Part shown: positions 18,204-30,020 of the stretch, piece by piece
Layout: each line of letters opens with the position of its first letter
Numbering within the stretch: the first letter of the stretch is position 1
DNA from: Nereocystis luetkeana
Lineage: Eukaryota > Sar > Phaeophyceae > Laminariales > Laminariaceae
Assembly (NCBI GenBank): GCA_031213475.1
Contig: JARUPZ010000035.1
Span: forward strand, 1,050,336-1,114,335
Direction of reading: 5' to 3'
DNA length: 64,000 nucleotides
Notes under the pieces: model-generated
Told to the model about the DNA's origin: nothing
What the model saw: only the letters and a program-made list of their open reading frames with translations
Database searches by the model: none
Translations under genes and position numbers: made by a program

Positions 18204-19089
18204 TCTGGGATACCCGGATATAAAACCCGGTTGATTCGGCCGCACTCGGGTACTCGGCGGGTACACGGGTATCACCCGGGCATATACCCCCAGAGTACAG
18301 TACGTGCACCCTCTACTTAAACGCGCCTATGATATATAGGGTTGTTTAGGTGAGGGTTGGGCGGCCAGAAGGAGGATTTTTTTAGGGATCTGCAATGGTA
18401 GAGTTGTAGGGACAGCGGTGCCTCTAGAGGCGTTCATTTTCGAGGGGGAGGGAGGTTACAAGAGTTCTCGATGTGACAGCGTGAGACAACCCCACCGCTT
18501 CTTGGGGCGTTGTTTTCAGGGGTATGCAGCGGTGCAGGACACCTAATGTAATATGAAATAGGAACGCTGGTCCAGGCTGGATTTCTTATTTGAGAGCGGG
18601 TGCGTTCTACACTTACTCCAGTATATAACTACACCCGAATTTCTTATGCTCTTGTGAATATCAGCCTGCGTTTTTTATCGCTCGTTTTCTTATTAGGTGT
18701 CCTGCACTGTATAGATATGGTTGCACTACAAGACATCTGGCTGTGGCCATTTTTCCGGGGGTTAATCGTACTCCTCAGCCTTGTGAATAGCCTTATTTTT
18801 TCGCTTCCTGTTTTTTTACTATGGCAAAGAACACTTTCAGTTTCGATTGCGTTTTTTTGTACAGTAGTAGTTGTTCGGTAGGTGTATTGAATCGGATTGA
18901 TTTTGTTTGATACATGGGCGGGTTGTTTCGAACGCTGACGATAGCGGGGTTGGTGGTATTATAGGATATGTCAGGGCTGTTAATGGCGATGGTGGTAGCG
19001 AGTGGTGGCGATGGTGGCAGTAGGGGGGACACTATATAGCTGCAGGTCTCGTCAGTGGAGCTCACCACTTTTTCGAGATCTGGTCAGAT

Positions 19090-19165
19090 TGCCTTAGGGT
19101 CAGGGTTAGATTGGCTTAGGGTTAGGGTAGGGGTTGCTCTAATTGGCTTAGGGTTAGAGTTGGTT
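19090..19165. repeat. Interstitial telomere-like sequence
   Basis: Repeated TTAGGG and GGGTTAG motifs (TTAGGGTCAGGGTTAG, TTAGGGTTAGGGTAGGGG, TTAGGGTTAG) interspersed with ATTGGC. It is degenerate, not a functional telomere. Confidence 0.6.
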
Positions 19166-19301
19166 ACCAACTGTCTCGAACACAGTGTGTGTCAACCATT
19201 TTCTCGAAAAGAAATGTGGTCAAGCAATCCTCCATCGATCGGGTATGCAAATTAAGTTCTGACTCAGACGAACCTACTGGTACCAAATTTCCCTACAGTA
19301 G

Positions 19302-19394
19302 GTTTACGCTGGGGTTCTGTTGCGGAAAATCGAAACTTGTCTGTTCCCTAGGTTTACGCTGGGGTTCTGTTGCGGAAAATCGAAACTTGTCTGT
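19302..19394. repeat. ~48-bp tandem duplication
   Basis: AGGTTTACGCTGGGGTTCTG and the following TTGCGGAAAATCGAAACTTG occur twice in direct succession. Confidence 0.85.
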
Positions 19395-20404
19395 CTGTCC
19401 CCTCTCGAAAGGAAACTCCAACCCTCGCAAAATATGATCCCAAACCGCCCCCGACGTTGACATGCATACCGCGAGAATCGATAGCGGACACACATACAAG
19501 CAGTATGGGCCAACTTTTCGGATGCAACGGAGCCCTGTCTTGAGCTACGCGTCCCAGCCCAACCCGCGGGACGATCGCTTTTAGACAATCGCTTGTGTGC
19601 CAGAGTTGGTACGAGCAGCGAAATATTTTGCAAATTGGCCACAGCGCGTCGATCGTAGCAAAACACTTCTAGAGTTTGCTGTACGACATCCGCAGTAGAG
19701 CTTCTCCTGGTTCTCAGTCCCCTCGTCAGTAGGAAGGTGGACCTGGCTATACCGCCTGCAGCATGTCTTAAGGACACGGCCAGAACGTTGCTGTGGACAG
19801 GCACAGCCTGCCTACGAGCACTTTACTCGTAGAGTTTGGTTTCGTTAGATACATCTCAACAGCTGCCACGCCGGTGGGGCCGGCATACTTTTATACCCAC
19901 CCCACCGACGTTCTGATGCTTACTCATACTTTGGGTTGGGTTTGCTGACCACAATCCCACAGTATGTGGCGAAAACCCAACTCATCTATCCACCCAAACC
20001 ACCCACACCATCAATCCACCCACTAATCCACCGATGTTCCGATGGTTCATGCTGTATTAGTAGCACGATCGCTGCTACGCCACGTTCGGATGCTTCCTGC
20101 TGTACTACAGTAATAGTATCCGTATGAGTTTTCTATTTATAAGCCCTCGTACGATTCTGATGGTTTCCGCTTGACTGCCCGTCTCCTGGTTTCTTGTCTT
20201 TGCTATTGCGGGTCTTGCAGGAGCCGTCGTACAAAAAAATGTGTGCCCTGTTCTCGCGTCATCAAGGCAGCTCCTGTCTTGGCATGTGACCATCCTTTGG
20301 GCGTGGTTGACTGGAGTACTTTCACTATGATAGGGAGGCTGGCCGGCGTCTTGTCATCACGGGCAACACCACCCCATCCGAGTGCTATAATTGCGGACGG
20401 TCAG

Positions 20405-20890
20405 CTCCCTTTGACCTGTAGGGTCAGGGTGAAACAGAGTCCTGCTTCTTCGAATATTGCTTCTATGAACAGAGGGCGGACGTCGTCCGCTCCGCTGTTC
20501 TGCTTTTACAACAGAACAGATCGCGCGTGCGCACGTCATCCATTTATTGGAGCGCACGTGTGAGCGTTGGTTCGCTAAGCAGGGCATACAGCACGGTGGG
20601 GTCTCCCTCTGGCGCGAGCGTTGGTTCGCCAAGCAGCGCAAACGGCACGGTGGGGTTGCCCGCAAGAGCAGGTCCATCGCGAGAGTGGTTTCGGCCGCAA
20701 GCGCGGTTCCGGCCTCAAGCGTGATTTCCCTTTCGGTCGAGAGCGCGAAGATGACGACTTCACCGGCTGGCGAGAAAGGCGGTGGTTCGATCCGGGGCGC
20801 GGGGTCTCTCGTGAACGCGACTGCAACCCCGACCGCTAGGGGCCCTTGTGTCCGGGGGGGTAAGGGGAAACGGCCCCGCGTGGTGTAGAT
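20405..20890. other. Unit start block with 51-bp repeats (unit 1 version)
   Basis: Shared with 37108-37590 and 53436-53918. It includes tandem 51-bp motifs (GCGAGCGTTGG...GTGGGG). Several frames are open. The minus-strand frame is the most protein-like in units 2 and 3, but here it is broken. Confidence 0.5.
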
Positions 20891-21480
20891 GCAGCGCGCT
20901 TCTAGTCGGATTCGTTTTGTACCACAGCATCTTCGGTTGGGTTGGGTTGGGTTGCGTTGCGTTGCGTTAGGGGCCGTCGTGCCCAGGGGGGTTAGAGTAC
21001 ACGGCCCCGCGTAGATTATATGCCGCGTTTTTCTACGCCTGTGACGGTGTCATGTGCTTTGACTCTCTCTTTACCGTGCCACAGCACCTTTCGATCGGCT
21101 CCTGGTGTTTCTTTCCCTGGGAAAGGCTGCTGTATGTAATATATTTAGAATATTTATACAGAAGAAGTGGCGAGCGTCTTGTCCTTGTTTGACGAGCCTA
21201 CTCGCCGCGCTGTTGTATCATGTAGGTTTATAATCAACACAACCACACAAAACTACGGAAATATTGCCAAGTAAATGGTAACACCTAGGGAACAGCAGGG
21301 CAGCGATTGCCCTGCTCTACAGCAGTATAACGATACACTAATACTACTGTCAAAAATGTCGTTTACGATACATACACTACACACTGAAAATAGAACCAGG
21401 TATGTTCGATACAACATACACGCGCACACAGCAGAGCTCTGTTGGGGCCGCACACGCACAGAGCAGAGTTAGGGTTATAG
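20891..21480. other. Non-coding stretch of unit 1 with GTTGG/GTTGC minisatellite
   Basis: GGTTGGGTTGGGTTGCGTTG at about 20937-20970; the rest shows no feature. Paralogous DNA lies at 37591-38190 and 53919-54510. Confidence 0.5.
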
Positions 21481-21481
21481 G

Positions 21482-21762
21482 GGGGGCGAGAACACTACTG
21501 ACGACAAGAAGGCAGCAGAGGCGATAGCGCTAGCCGCTGTGCTGGAATGCCGGACTTTTCCCGTCGTTCAAAGCACGCAAGTGTTCCTCAAGTGAGCGGT
21601 TTGGGAAGAGGCAGAATCTACAGATGAGGATACGGCTGTGATAATGGGGGGGGGAATTAGAAACATGTGCGGTGACTGGGAGAATCACTTCGTGAAAAAA
21701 CGTTTTGGCGTGTCGAGAGGTAATTAGTTCCTGTGACTGGGTGTGGTTTTGGCATGTAAAGA
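21482..21762 (+). pseudogene. Unassigned exon, decayed copy in unit 1
   Basis: Parallels 54513-54758. An in-frame TGA follows VFLK at about 21594 and a TAG lies near the end; IRNMCGDWENHFVKK remains readable. Confidence 0.4.
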
Positions 21763-22812
21763 GGCTATGAGGTCCTCCTGTGGCTGGGTATGGGCCGCGC
21801 GTGAGTGAAAAAACAAAACGCACGAATGCTGCCTGTGTGTTGCTTGAGTGAGTCTTGCCCCTGGTATAGTATACACCACGGACTGATATATCAGCCACAT
21901 GTAATGTATCGTATCGTCCGTACGTAAAATTGTCTGTTGGTTGCCATTTTGCTGTATAGCAGCAAGGCTTGATCTGTTAGCATACTGTGCGTGCAGGTGC
22001 CATTAGCGCCCACTTCGGGGTAATTTCGGGGTAATTTGGTCGAAAAATGTTGCATTTTTCGCCCGAAAAAAACGAAAACGCGGTTATGTGGACGTAGCTC
22101 GCGACGGCGGTCACCACCATTGTTGTTTCACGTTACAATTACTTTTGTTCAAAACACACACACTGGAAAGTGAACGCACAAATAGTCCTGCATGGACCGT
22201 ATTTCACCCTGTCGTGTCACGTCGCGGAACAATGCTGTACACCTAAATAACTGCAGTACACGAAATATATCCCGCATGTATGTTCAAAATCAAACAAACA
22301 AAAATCTTTGGAAATCGAGAAGCAGTGATAGTCTTGAACCCACTACGCAGTAACAAACGAAGGCAAAAGTATCGGGGGGGGACAAGGGGAAACGCTGGTG
22401 ACCACCACGGCTACTGCTATATTCTGGAGGTCGCTGAGAGTAAAACCTCCCACGAGTCTATTAATAGGTGAAATGTGAAGGTGATGACAAAACCACATTA
22501 AAATGTATACCCAGCACCAATGGAGCACCTTAATATATGTTGTCTACTCTGACGCAGGGCGATATCGGACCACATCGCCCATCACCGACGCCCTCTCCCA
22601 TGCTGTCTACGCGGGTAGTTGTCTCCGGCTCTGCAGAACAGCACTCGCCGCGAAACCCGGGCAACACACCATGAAAACATTGCTATCACAAGCATTACAA
22701 GTAAAACGGGTTGTTGTGCAGAAACGCATCGTGTGCGCACACGCGGCTGCGCGAACGTCGCTCTCAGCTCATCAACAAACGCAGGGCCAAGGCCTGATAC
22801 TCTACACTAAGA
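21763..22812. other. Unit 1 stretch without recognised gene
   Basis: Contains the direct repeat CTTCGGGGTAATTTCGGGGTAA near 22012-22032 (TTCGGGGTAA twice). A 63-codon frame at 22280-22471 persists in all three units (38977-39168, 55304-55495) but with mostly amino-acid-changing differences, so I do not call it a gene. Confidence 0.4.
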
Positions 22813-23023
<211 letters not shown>

Positions 23024-23033
23024 CGCTCACTAG

Positions 23034-23640
23034 CAGTGACGGTTCTACCTTGACTTGGAGCCAATACACCCTCATCGGAAGGTTATCGAATGCCAAAGTG
23101 CTTTTGTTGCGTCTACGTACACACATGATGTCTAGATGCCCACACACGCCTGCTTGCCTGCCTGCCTGTGTCGTCCGACACGCCTCACACTCACACTCCC
23201 GCCACGGACGATACTGTACAAATATCGCTGATATACCAGATGTCAGCCGTGGGGGCGGCTCGCTCAACCAAGAACCATCGCTGTGCTAAAACTTTCTTCT
23301 TTCCGCTTACACACCGCGAAAACAACGGGAAACGTCACGACAAAACACAGAAGCACAACAAGCAATGCGCTTCGTATATACTGGTGGTACGACCGCTGCT
23401 ACGCCAGCGGGGCCGGTATTTTAACCACCCACCCACCGACCCATCCATCCACCCACCCACCCATCAACCCACCCATCCGTCTACCCGCCCACACTCCCAC
23501 ACCTGTGTCGTGTGGGACCATTTTATACTCGCTTGTGCATCAAATCACAACGTTGCTGCCTCCGTGGCAACGAAAAATCAAGCGTGTTCATGCATCGTAC
23601 CGGATAATGTGTGCGATAGATGAAGTAATGCACCACATTT
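23034..23640. other. Unit 1 stretch with CCCA-rich repeats
   Basis: Contains GCCT repeats (23150-23166) and (CCCA/CCAT)n at 23426-23490. No gene recognised. Counterparts: 39585-40190 and 55875-56470. Confidence 0.5.
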
Positions 23641-25111
23641 CGTCCCCAACTCCACCGCCCCCCAACCCCTCTCCCCGGTCCACCCTTTCACCCCACACTG
23701 ATCTTTTCCCTCACCCCCTCCCCATCGCGCGGAGGGTTCTGGGTATCACTCTCAACCCCGGCGACTTTCCTCTTGCCGCCGACTCTTCCACTGCTGCCGT
23801 CATCCCCACCGTCGTTGGTGGGACCGTTGTCACCACTACCCGTGTCAATGCCCGCGCCGGAAATGTTCTCCGCCGCCTCGCGGCCAGAAGAAAGGGGAAG
23901 TGTAAAGGCGGGAAAGACACCGAGAGGTTGAGGGTGGCTGGGTGAGCCGCCACGGTGGCCCCCGCTTTCCCCAACCCGGCCGCTGCAATTACTGGGCTGG
24001 AAGTCATCGTTGGTGCCGGCATCGCTTCTGTTGCCGCTACCACCCCCGTTTCCGCCGCCGCCACCGCCGCAGCCGTCGCTGCGTCCGACGAGACCGGCAC
24101 GTTAGGCCCAACCCCGTTCAACACGGAGTTGTTGCCGACGGGTCCGAAGGCGTCCTCGATGTTTTCGGAGGCAGCCCAATACCCGTTGTCGCTCGCTGCT
24201 GCTGCGACAATGGCAGCCTCCGGCCCCTGGGATCCAATCAGTGGCGCTGGCGATAACAGTCCAGGCACGGAAGAAGCTTTGGAGGCCCCAACACCGTGAG
24301 GCTCGTGGCACGAAGAAGAGATGCCGGCCATCGCGCTTTCCCCATCCCCGCCGCCGACCTCTGCCGTCGTTGCCGGCGCTTCTCCCGATGAAAACACCAG
24401 TCCAAAGCCGCCGGACCCGATATCTCCGACGCCTTTCATACCCCTTGGTGGAGTCAAGCTTGCAGGCACCCCCTCACCACCCCCCCCGGCGTCTGCCGCT
24501 GTTATCAGCGCTGCTATCGGCGTCACAAGACGTCCAGAGCCACCGGACCCGGTAGCTTCACCGCCCTGGTTGCTACGGGAAGGGGTCAGGCTTGCAGCCA
24601 CGCCCATCCCGATTCCTCTTGCCTTTGCTGCCGACACCGCCGCCGCCGCTGCCCCTGCCACGCCAACCGCCGCCCCCGACTCAAAGCCTGCCGTTCGCTT
24701 CGGGCCGACATTGTCAGGCGTACCGAACGTTTGCGGGGCTACCGTAGCACCAGAAAGGCCGCTCGAGATGGGCGGCGCCATGGCGCCGGTCGTTTCCGCC
24801 ACTCGACCCGCCGCTGCCTTTTCTGTAGTGGGCAGCATCGGCGACGCCGTCGTGCAGAGTCTGTCCAAGTCATGCCCTCCGACAATGTTGCTCGACCTGG
24901 GAGCACAACTCGGAGCGGCACCCATGGCCCCAAGGCGCCCGTGTGCTAGATGCTTGCCCCAGGGGCTGGGGCTCATGACGTCAGTCGGTGACGGCATCGT
25001 CGTGAGTGAGAGGGCCGGCGTGCTGGCCACGCGTGTTGCATGCCTCAACCCGGAAGGCGGGGAAGAGGTGGTCGCCACGAGCTCCGCCGGGGAGGTCATG
25101 GAGGGTGGTGG
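23641..25111. other. GC-rich stretch with long overlapping frames on both strands
   Basis: Open frames of 410-480 codons exist on both strands (minus 23711-25099; plus 24321-25769), rich in Ala, Pro, Gly and Ser. Differences between units are mainly amino-acid-changing in both frames, and the minus frame is shifted in unit 3 (one base lost near 57022). This fits GC-rich non-coding DNA or a dead gene better than an active one. Confidence 0.5.
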
Positions 25112-26179
25112 TCCCCGCGCGCCCTCTTCGTTCGTACCGCATAATAATCATAAATTATTGCCCCCACAGACAGCACCGGGGGCTGTAAGGACTGAGCTGG
25201 AAAACATGTCCAGCTCCCGCGATGTTCCGAAGCTGTTCCGAGGCTTCTTCACGGAGCTTATGACCGCCGCGCGCACCCGACGTAAGGCCGAAGGATTGGG
25301 GGTGGACGTGGCCAGGAAATGTACGGTCCAGGGAGTTCTCGCGCGGGGTCTCCCCAGCGAGCCCGCGAGGGCTGCGGCCTTCGCTGCGGCAGCCTTGCTC
25401 GTGAACACAATTCCCGACGGCACGATGTCGTTCAGCGGTCAAACCAACATGGCAACCTCGCAGAACAACCCAGCTTCCCACGCTGGTACTCCCTCGCCCC
25501 ACCCTTTACCCGCCGCTACTATGGCGGTCGGTATCGCCGAGCGAAACGCATCGATGCTGCGTATGCCGCCACCGCCGCCGGCATCACCCCCACCGTTACC
25601 ACCCCCGCCGCCGCCGCCGCCGCCGCCGCTGCCACCCCCCATGAAAACATGGGGGGTGGCGGCGGCGGCGGCGACGGCGGCGGGGGTGGTAACGGTGGGG
25701 GTGATGCCGGCGGCGGTGGCGGCATACGCAGCATCGGTGCGTTTCGCTCGGCGAGACCGACCGCCATAGTAGCGGCGGGTAAAGTGTGGGGCGAGGGAGT
25801 ACCAGCGTGAGAAGCTGGGTTGTTCTGCGAGGTTGCCATGTTGGTTTGACCGCTGAACGACATCGCGCCGTCGGGAATTGTGTTCACGAGCAAGGCTGCC
25901 GCGGCGAAGGCCGCAGCCCTCGCGGGCTCGCTGGGGAGACCCCACGCGAGAACTCCCTGGACCATACATTTCCTGGCCACGTCCACCCCCAATCCTTCGG
26001 CCTTACGTCGGGTGTGCGCGGCGGTCATGAGCTCCGTGAAGAAGCCTCCAAACAGCTTCGGAACATCGCGAGTGCTGGACATGTTTTCCAGCTCAGTCCT
26101 TACAGCCCCCTGTGCTGTCTGTGGGGGCAATAATTTAGGATTATGCGGTACGAACGAAGGGGGCGCGCGGGGGCGGGGG
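25112..26179. repeat. Large palindrome, unit 1: ~530-bp arms, 4-bp spacer
   Basis: Centre at ATG|AAAA|CAT, 25641-25650. The left arm (25112-25643) is matched in reverse complement by 25648-26179 with only scattered differences, from ...TTCGTTCGTACCGCATAAT to CCACCCCCCATG. Both arms keep the same frame open (NMSSSRDVPKLFRGFFTELM and NMSSTRDVPKLFGGFFTELM), so each strand reads an almost identical peptide. The right arm abuts the poly-C end of the inverted LINE. Confidence 0.85.
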
Positions 26180-27257
26180 GGGGTACCCATTTGTTGCTTG
26201 CCTCAGTCATTTGACCATTGACCACGCATCCCTTTCGAGACAGAGCACCGTTCCTACTCCTAATAGAGACACCTCCAACAATTGGGCGCTCATTCCGTTG
26301 TTTCCATATATTACATAGAAACGTTTTGCTAATCTTACCCTCTTTCTGTTAGGCCGCCTGTGGCCACCATCTATCTCCTAGGATAGCGATCGGTTTCTCG
26401 CTGCTATCTAGTGTGTCAAACTCCTCCTTGTCACATTCGTCTATTTCCCTCGTCCCCTCTTCCAACACATCCCCTTCCTCCTTGTATATTTCACATTCTC
26501 CTACTGCCAGGTAGGCAAGATGGATGCGATCTTAACAGACTCGCACCTTGACACCAGGATTGAGAGATGTATCTTAATTAATGGGACAGTACCAAAGCTA
26601 GAATATGCAGGAGAAGTATTGGAAGGGAACGTGGAACTCGTACAAGAGTTGGAAACAGTACACATGACAGCAGCAAAAACATTACCAAGATGCTCAAGTA
26701 CGACTAGTAATACAGTATTAAGAGCAGAACTGGGAATGCACCCACTCAAGACAAACAGAGGTATGAGAAAGTTGAAATGGCAATACCAGGTATAACGTAA
26801 GGAACATGCCAAAAAAGAGGTTGCCAGCCATAGTTGATAGAGCTGTATGCGAGAAAGTAACAAAAGAGTGAGCTGGAATAAGGTGGGATGGCGTAGTTGA
26901 GAACATATGGAAGGATATGGGGGGAAATCAAGAAGAGGTGATGTCCGCAGAGAAGTTTGGGGAGTACAAGGCACAAGTAGAAGAAATGATAGAAAGAAGG
27001 GAAAGGCTAGCGCTACGAAACAAGGTGGACTCGGAAAAAACACCTAGAGATATACGGTGGATTGAGGGAAGAAATGGAATGAAAACGTATTCGCACGGCC
27101 CAATGGACTTAACCAAAACGCTGAAACTGCACTTTCATGTAGGTAACCTGCCAGAAAGAAGAAAGAGGTATACCAGTAGCCGAGAAGGGGAAATAGATGC
27201 ACAAATGTGCCCGTGTGGCAAAGCAATAGAGAGCAGAAGTCACATACATACCTGGTA
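26172..27257 (-). mobile_element. LINE family A copy with 5' inversion (twin-priming structure), unit 1
   Basis: Minus strand 26503 to 26172 encodes the C-terminal end (VGECEIYKEEGDVLEE, DECDKEEFDTLDSS, AILGDRWWPQAA) and finishes in GGGTACCCCCCCCC. Plus strand 26519-27246 encodes the preceding part (MDAILTDSHLDTRIERCIL through CPCGKAIESRSHI). SHI and VGECE are adjacent in the intact protein, so the 5' segment has been inverted at that point. It is decayed: a TGA replaces CGA after VTKE, and unit 1 also has TACCAGGTA inserted at 26784-26792, shifting the frame. Confidence 0.8.
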
Positions 27258-27345
27258 CAGTAGTAGTATCTTAGAGTATCGTATCATATCGTATCGTATC
27301 TTATCTTATCGTATGACACTATCTTGTACCACCGCACCACCGCTC
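27258..27345. repeat. Degenerate (TATCG/TATCT)n repeat
   Basis: GTATCATATCGTATCGTATC and TTATCTTATCG follow the LINE body. Copies at 43592-43650 and 60091-60150. Confidence 0.7.
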
Positions 27346-27400
27346 TCGGCATCGCGTATAAACTTTAAATTTTGCCGCTGGCCTGGCTGTGGGCGTTTGG

Positions 27401-27559
27401 ATGGATACGGACGACCTCGCCAGGACGTGGGCCGTGGGCAACGATTACGCCTTCATCATGGTGGCGGACAAGCAAAAGCGCGACAGGGTACACGTCTTGC
27501 GCAAATATGCTCGTATACGTACGTACGTACGTACTCGCATATGGGAGATGGCGGTTTGA
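27401..27559 (+). other. Short unassigned open frame conserved in all units
   Basis: ATG at 27401; frame MDTDDLARTWAVGNDYAFIM, VADKQKRDRVHVLRKYARI, ending EMAV. It is too short for usual ORF cut-offs, but its composition is protein-like. The frame is identical at 43735-43893 and 60234-60392 apart from a silent change just upstream. A distant likeness to the C-terminal end of HpcH/HpaI aldolases crossed my mind, but I would not assign it. No clear acceptor lies upstream. Confidence 0.25.
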
Positions 27560-27685
27560 TCCCATGACTGAGCACCCCTCCACATTAAAACCAGCATAAT
27601 AAAACCGAAAGAAGTCTTGACGCGCCCGAAAATAGTTATTTATCACAGCTCTGCTGCTGCTGCTCTTTCTAGGACTATACGGCGA

Positions 27686-27770
27686 GGGGAGGGGGGGGGG
27701 GGGGGGTCCGCGAGGGGGGGGGGGTCGAGGGGGAGTCCGACGGGGGAGGAGGGGGGGGGGGGGGGGGGGT
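27686..27770. repeat. Poly-G tracts, unit 1
   Basis: Three long G runs, the last of 19 G at 27751-27769, separated by CGAGGGGGAGTCCGAC. Homologous tracts with different lengths: 44024-44104 and 60520-60596. Candidates for G-quadruplexes and length instability. Confidence 0.85.
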
Positions 27771-27829
27771 TCGTGGAGTGATGTGTTGTGTATAGGCAAT
27801 AACGGTATACTATACCAGGTACCTGGTAT

Positions 27830-29990
27830 GACAATGGAGTGAAGTGGGGTCTGCGTCCCCTGCAATATTGCTGCTGTGCCGTTTTTTGCTTTCGTTTGTT
27901 TGTTTTCCCGGCGGGTGGGGGAGGGGGGTGGGGGGAGGCGTATGTTGACAGACGTTTGAAGAGAGGTTTTTCGGCGTGTCCTCCTGGAAAATGTGCAGGA
28001 GAAAAACAAGAGAGGGAGGGGGGGGGCGGGGTACGGAGGTTTTTGGTCCTGATGTTGTTGATGCTGGTAGGGGTGGTGGTGGTGCTTGCTGATGCTGATG
28101 CCCAAACTAACTGACGACAATGCTGCTGCTATTGCTCAAAGAGACTGGTGTTATTACTGCTGCTTCTGCTTCTGCGGATGCTACTGATGCTATCATGCTC
28201 TTAATGCTGACGATTATGCTTATGATAGTGATAGTAGTGAAGATGCTGCTAATGGAATCGAATGTGGAAGGACGAGAAAGAAGGGGAGGGGGAGAAGGGG
28301 GAAGAGAAAGAGGAGGAGGAGGAGGCGGGCGGGCGGGGGCGCGGACGAGGAGAAGGAGGAGAAAAAGGATTGAGAGGCAATAAAAAAGGCGTTATGCATC
28401 GACAACCGCCGGCGGCTTGAGCCGCGCACGGTTCCGGACGGAGTTGTGTGGGGATAATTTCGACCTCGCTTTTACGTTTTGGGAGTGAAATAACTCCTCG
28501 CTCGCGGCACTCGCGATGGCGACGGCGGTGGTGATATGTGCGTTCATTTTGTTTTGTGGTCGTTGGGTGAAACCATTGCTTGTTTGAGTCAAACCTTGTT
28601 GGGTTAGATCGGGATCGTTTGAGGGAAGCCCTTGCGTGACTGAGATTGAGTCAACACTTGCTGCTGTTGTTTTTTTTTTTGGGGGGGGGGGGGTCGTGTG
28701 ATGGTATCCCCGTATCCCCTATTTGGGCGTTAACGAGTCTCTAATAGAGGGGCCACTCGCCCCTTCTGTCAAAAACGTCACCAGGGCGAGGCAAACGCTA
28801 CAATGATTCCCTCCACTAAGTGAGAGCTGAAGCATCATCAGATAATCAGCGAGTTAAGCCGTTTAGGACAGCACTCCCGTTATGGGGAGAAAACACTTGG
28901 GATCAGACTCAGATTTACGTTCCTGTACAGTGCACCAGTAGAAGGGTTAACCAGCTACATAGCAGTAGTTGGGCCACTTCCATATTGCCTCATCTTATTA
29001 TGGTGCTACATATGTATGTTGCCTCATCTTATTGTGGTGCTACATATGTACTTGAGAGCATCATACTACGTACCACAGCCAGAGAGCTGTGTTACCGTTG
29101 ATCGTTGGGATTCGAAGAGCGCACGGAACATACAGCCGCTTTAGCGCAGCACACGGGGCAATTGTTTCAGCGCGGCATGGCGACGGGTGATGTCTCAGCA
29201 CATTAACACTAACTTGCGGTTCGCACTGCTTGGTATACGATGGATTTCGTGAGTGTTGTGCTTGTATAACGTACGCACCGTCTGGGCGAGAGCATACATA
29301 CCGAATACATGTTTAAAACAGAGCCGAAACGGGGATTACAGTACCGGCCAGAGTGGTAGGCTCTATTTCTGTTCTGGAGCCCCTCGTCCCTACCTCGAGC
29401 TACGTATGTCTAACCAAGCGGTTGATGTACACACTGCAAAGGACACTGTCAGATTCCCCTGCACGGTCTAGAACTACTACCTCCGATAAATAAGTATGCT
29501 ACTCTCGGACTCTGGTACGAAGTTTAACGAGTACCAGGCAAATTATATTCTCGGTCAGAGGTGTGACATAAACATCATACCCGTAAGGAATATTCAATGG
29601 CACGGCCCGTTTCAGGGACCGGCCTACGGTCTGGCCCTCGAAGACCGCTTGTATCAATATTCGCGTCATAGTGCTCTACACACGACACGACCGCCGCCCC
29701 CTCCCCTATTATTGAGGTAAACAGACCATTTCCGAAAATATTTTATTATTATTATGCTTGCCATCCGACAATGTGTAGTGTTGTTCTAATAAACGACTAA
29801 CAGAAAGTAAGTGAAGAACTCTCCAGAACAAAAGCGCGGCGGTATCCTACGACAAATCAGTTGGCAATTTTTCGGTGACAATAATCCCCACTCCCACCCT
29901 CTAATTGAGATAATGCTAGCAATGCGTTACCTAGGGGGACACCACCACACCAGCATAGTGTTGGGCCCGCCCTCTGCTGCGTCGATTGTA
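27830..29990. other. Unit 1 stretch without recognised gene
   Basis: Contains GGGGGTGGGGGG-rich DNA, a purine-rich GAGGAGGAGGAGG run (28306-28325), a MITE fragment (28855-28890) and a ~33-bp tandem duplication (TTGCCTCATCTTATTATGGT, 28992-29055). The minus frame 28392-28592 is identical in the three units, but units are nearly identical here, so this is weak evidence of a gene. Confidence 0.45.
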
Positions 29991-30020
29991 TGAGCTTACG
30001 AGCTGCAATATATGTCATAA

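Larger units (their letters stand above)
17455..20388. other. Flank between CENP-S and the tandem array
   Basis: No gene recognised. Holds a 340-bp inverted-repeat element (17864-18203), G-rich TTAGGG-like DNA (19090-19165) and a two-copy ~48-bp tandem repeat (19302-19394). Frames at 18600-18881 (hydrophobic) and 19304-19804 (minus) show no family features. Confidence 0.55.

Noticed and set aside
18600-18881. Hydrophobic 93-codon frame that might be a membrane protein
   Set aside because: T-rich DNA gives hydrophobic translations; no start context, family or neighbour supports it.
22280-22471. 63-codon frame kept in all three units
   Set aside because: Kept open probably by recent duplication; most differences between units change the amino acid and no homology is recognised.
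23711-25769. Long overlapping open frames on both strands (up to 482 codons), repeated in each unit
   Set aside because: Very GC-rich, Ala/Pro/Gly/Ser-biased, and open on both strands. Unit-to-unit differences change amino acids in both frames, and the minus frame is shifted in unit 3. No family feature.
28120-28380. Leu/Met-rich frame followed by Gly/Arg-rich stretch
   Set aside because: Arises from CTG/ATG-rich and GGA-rich simple sequence; other frames are equally open.
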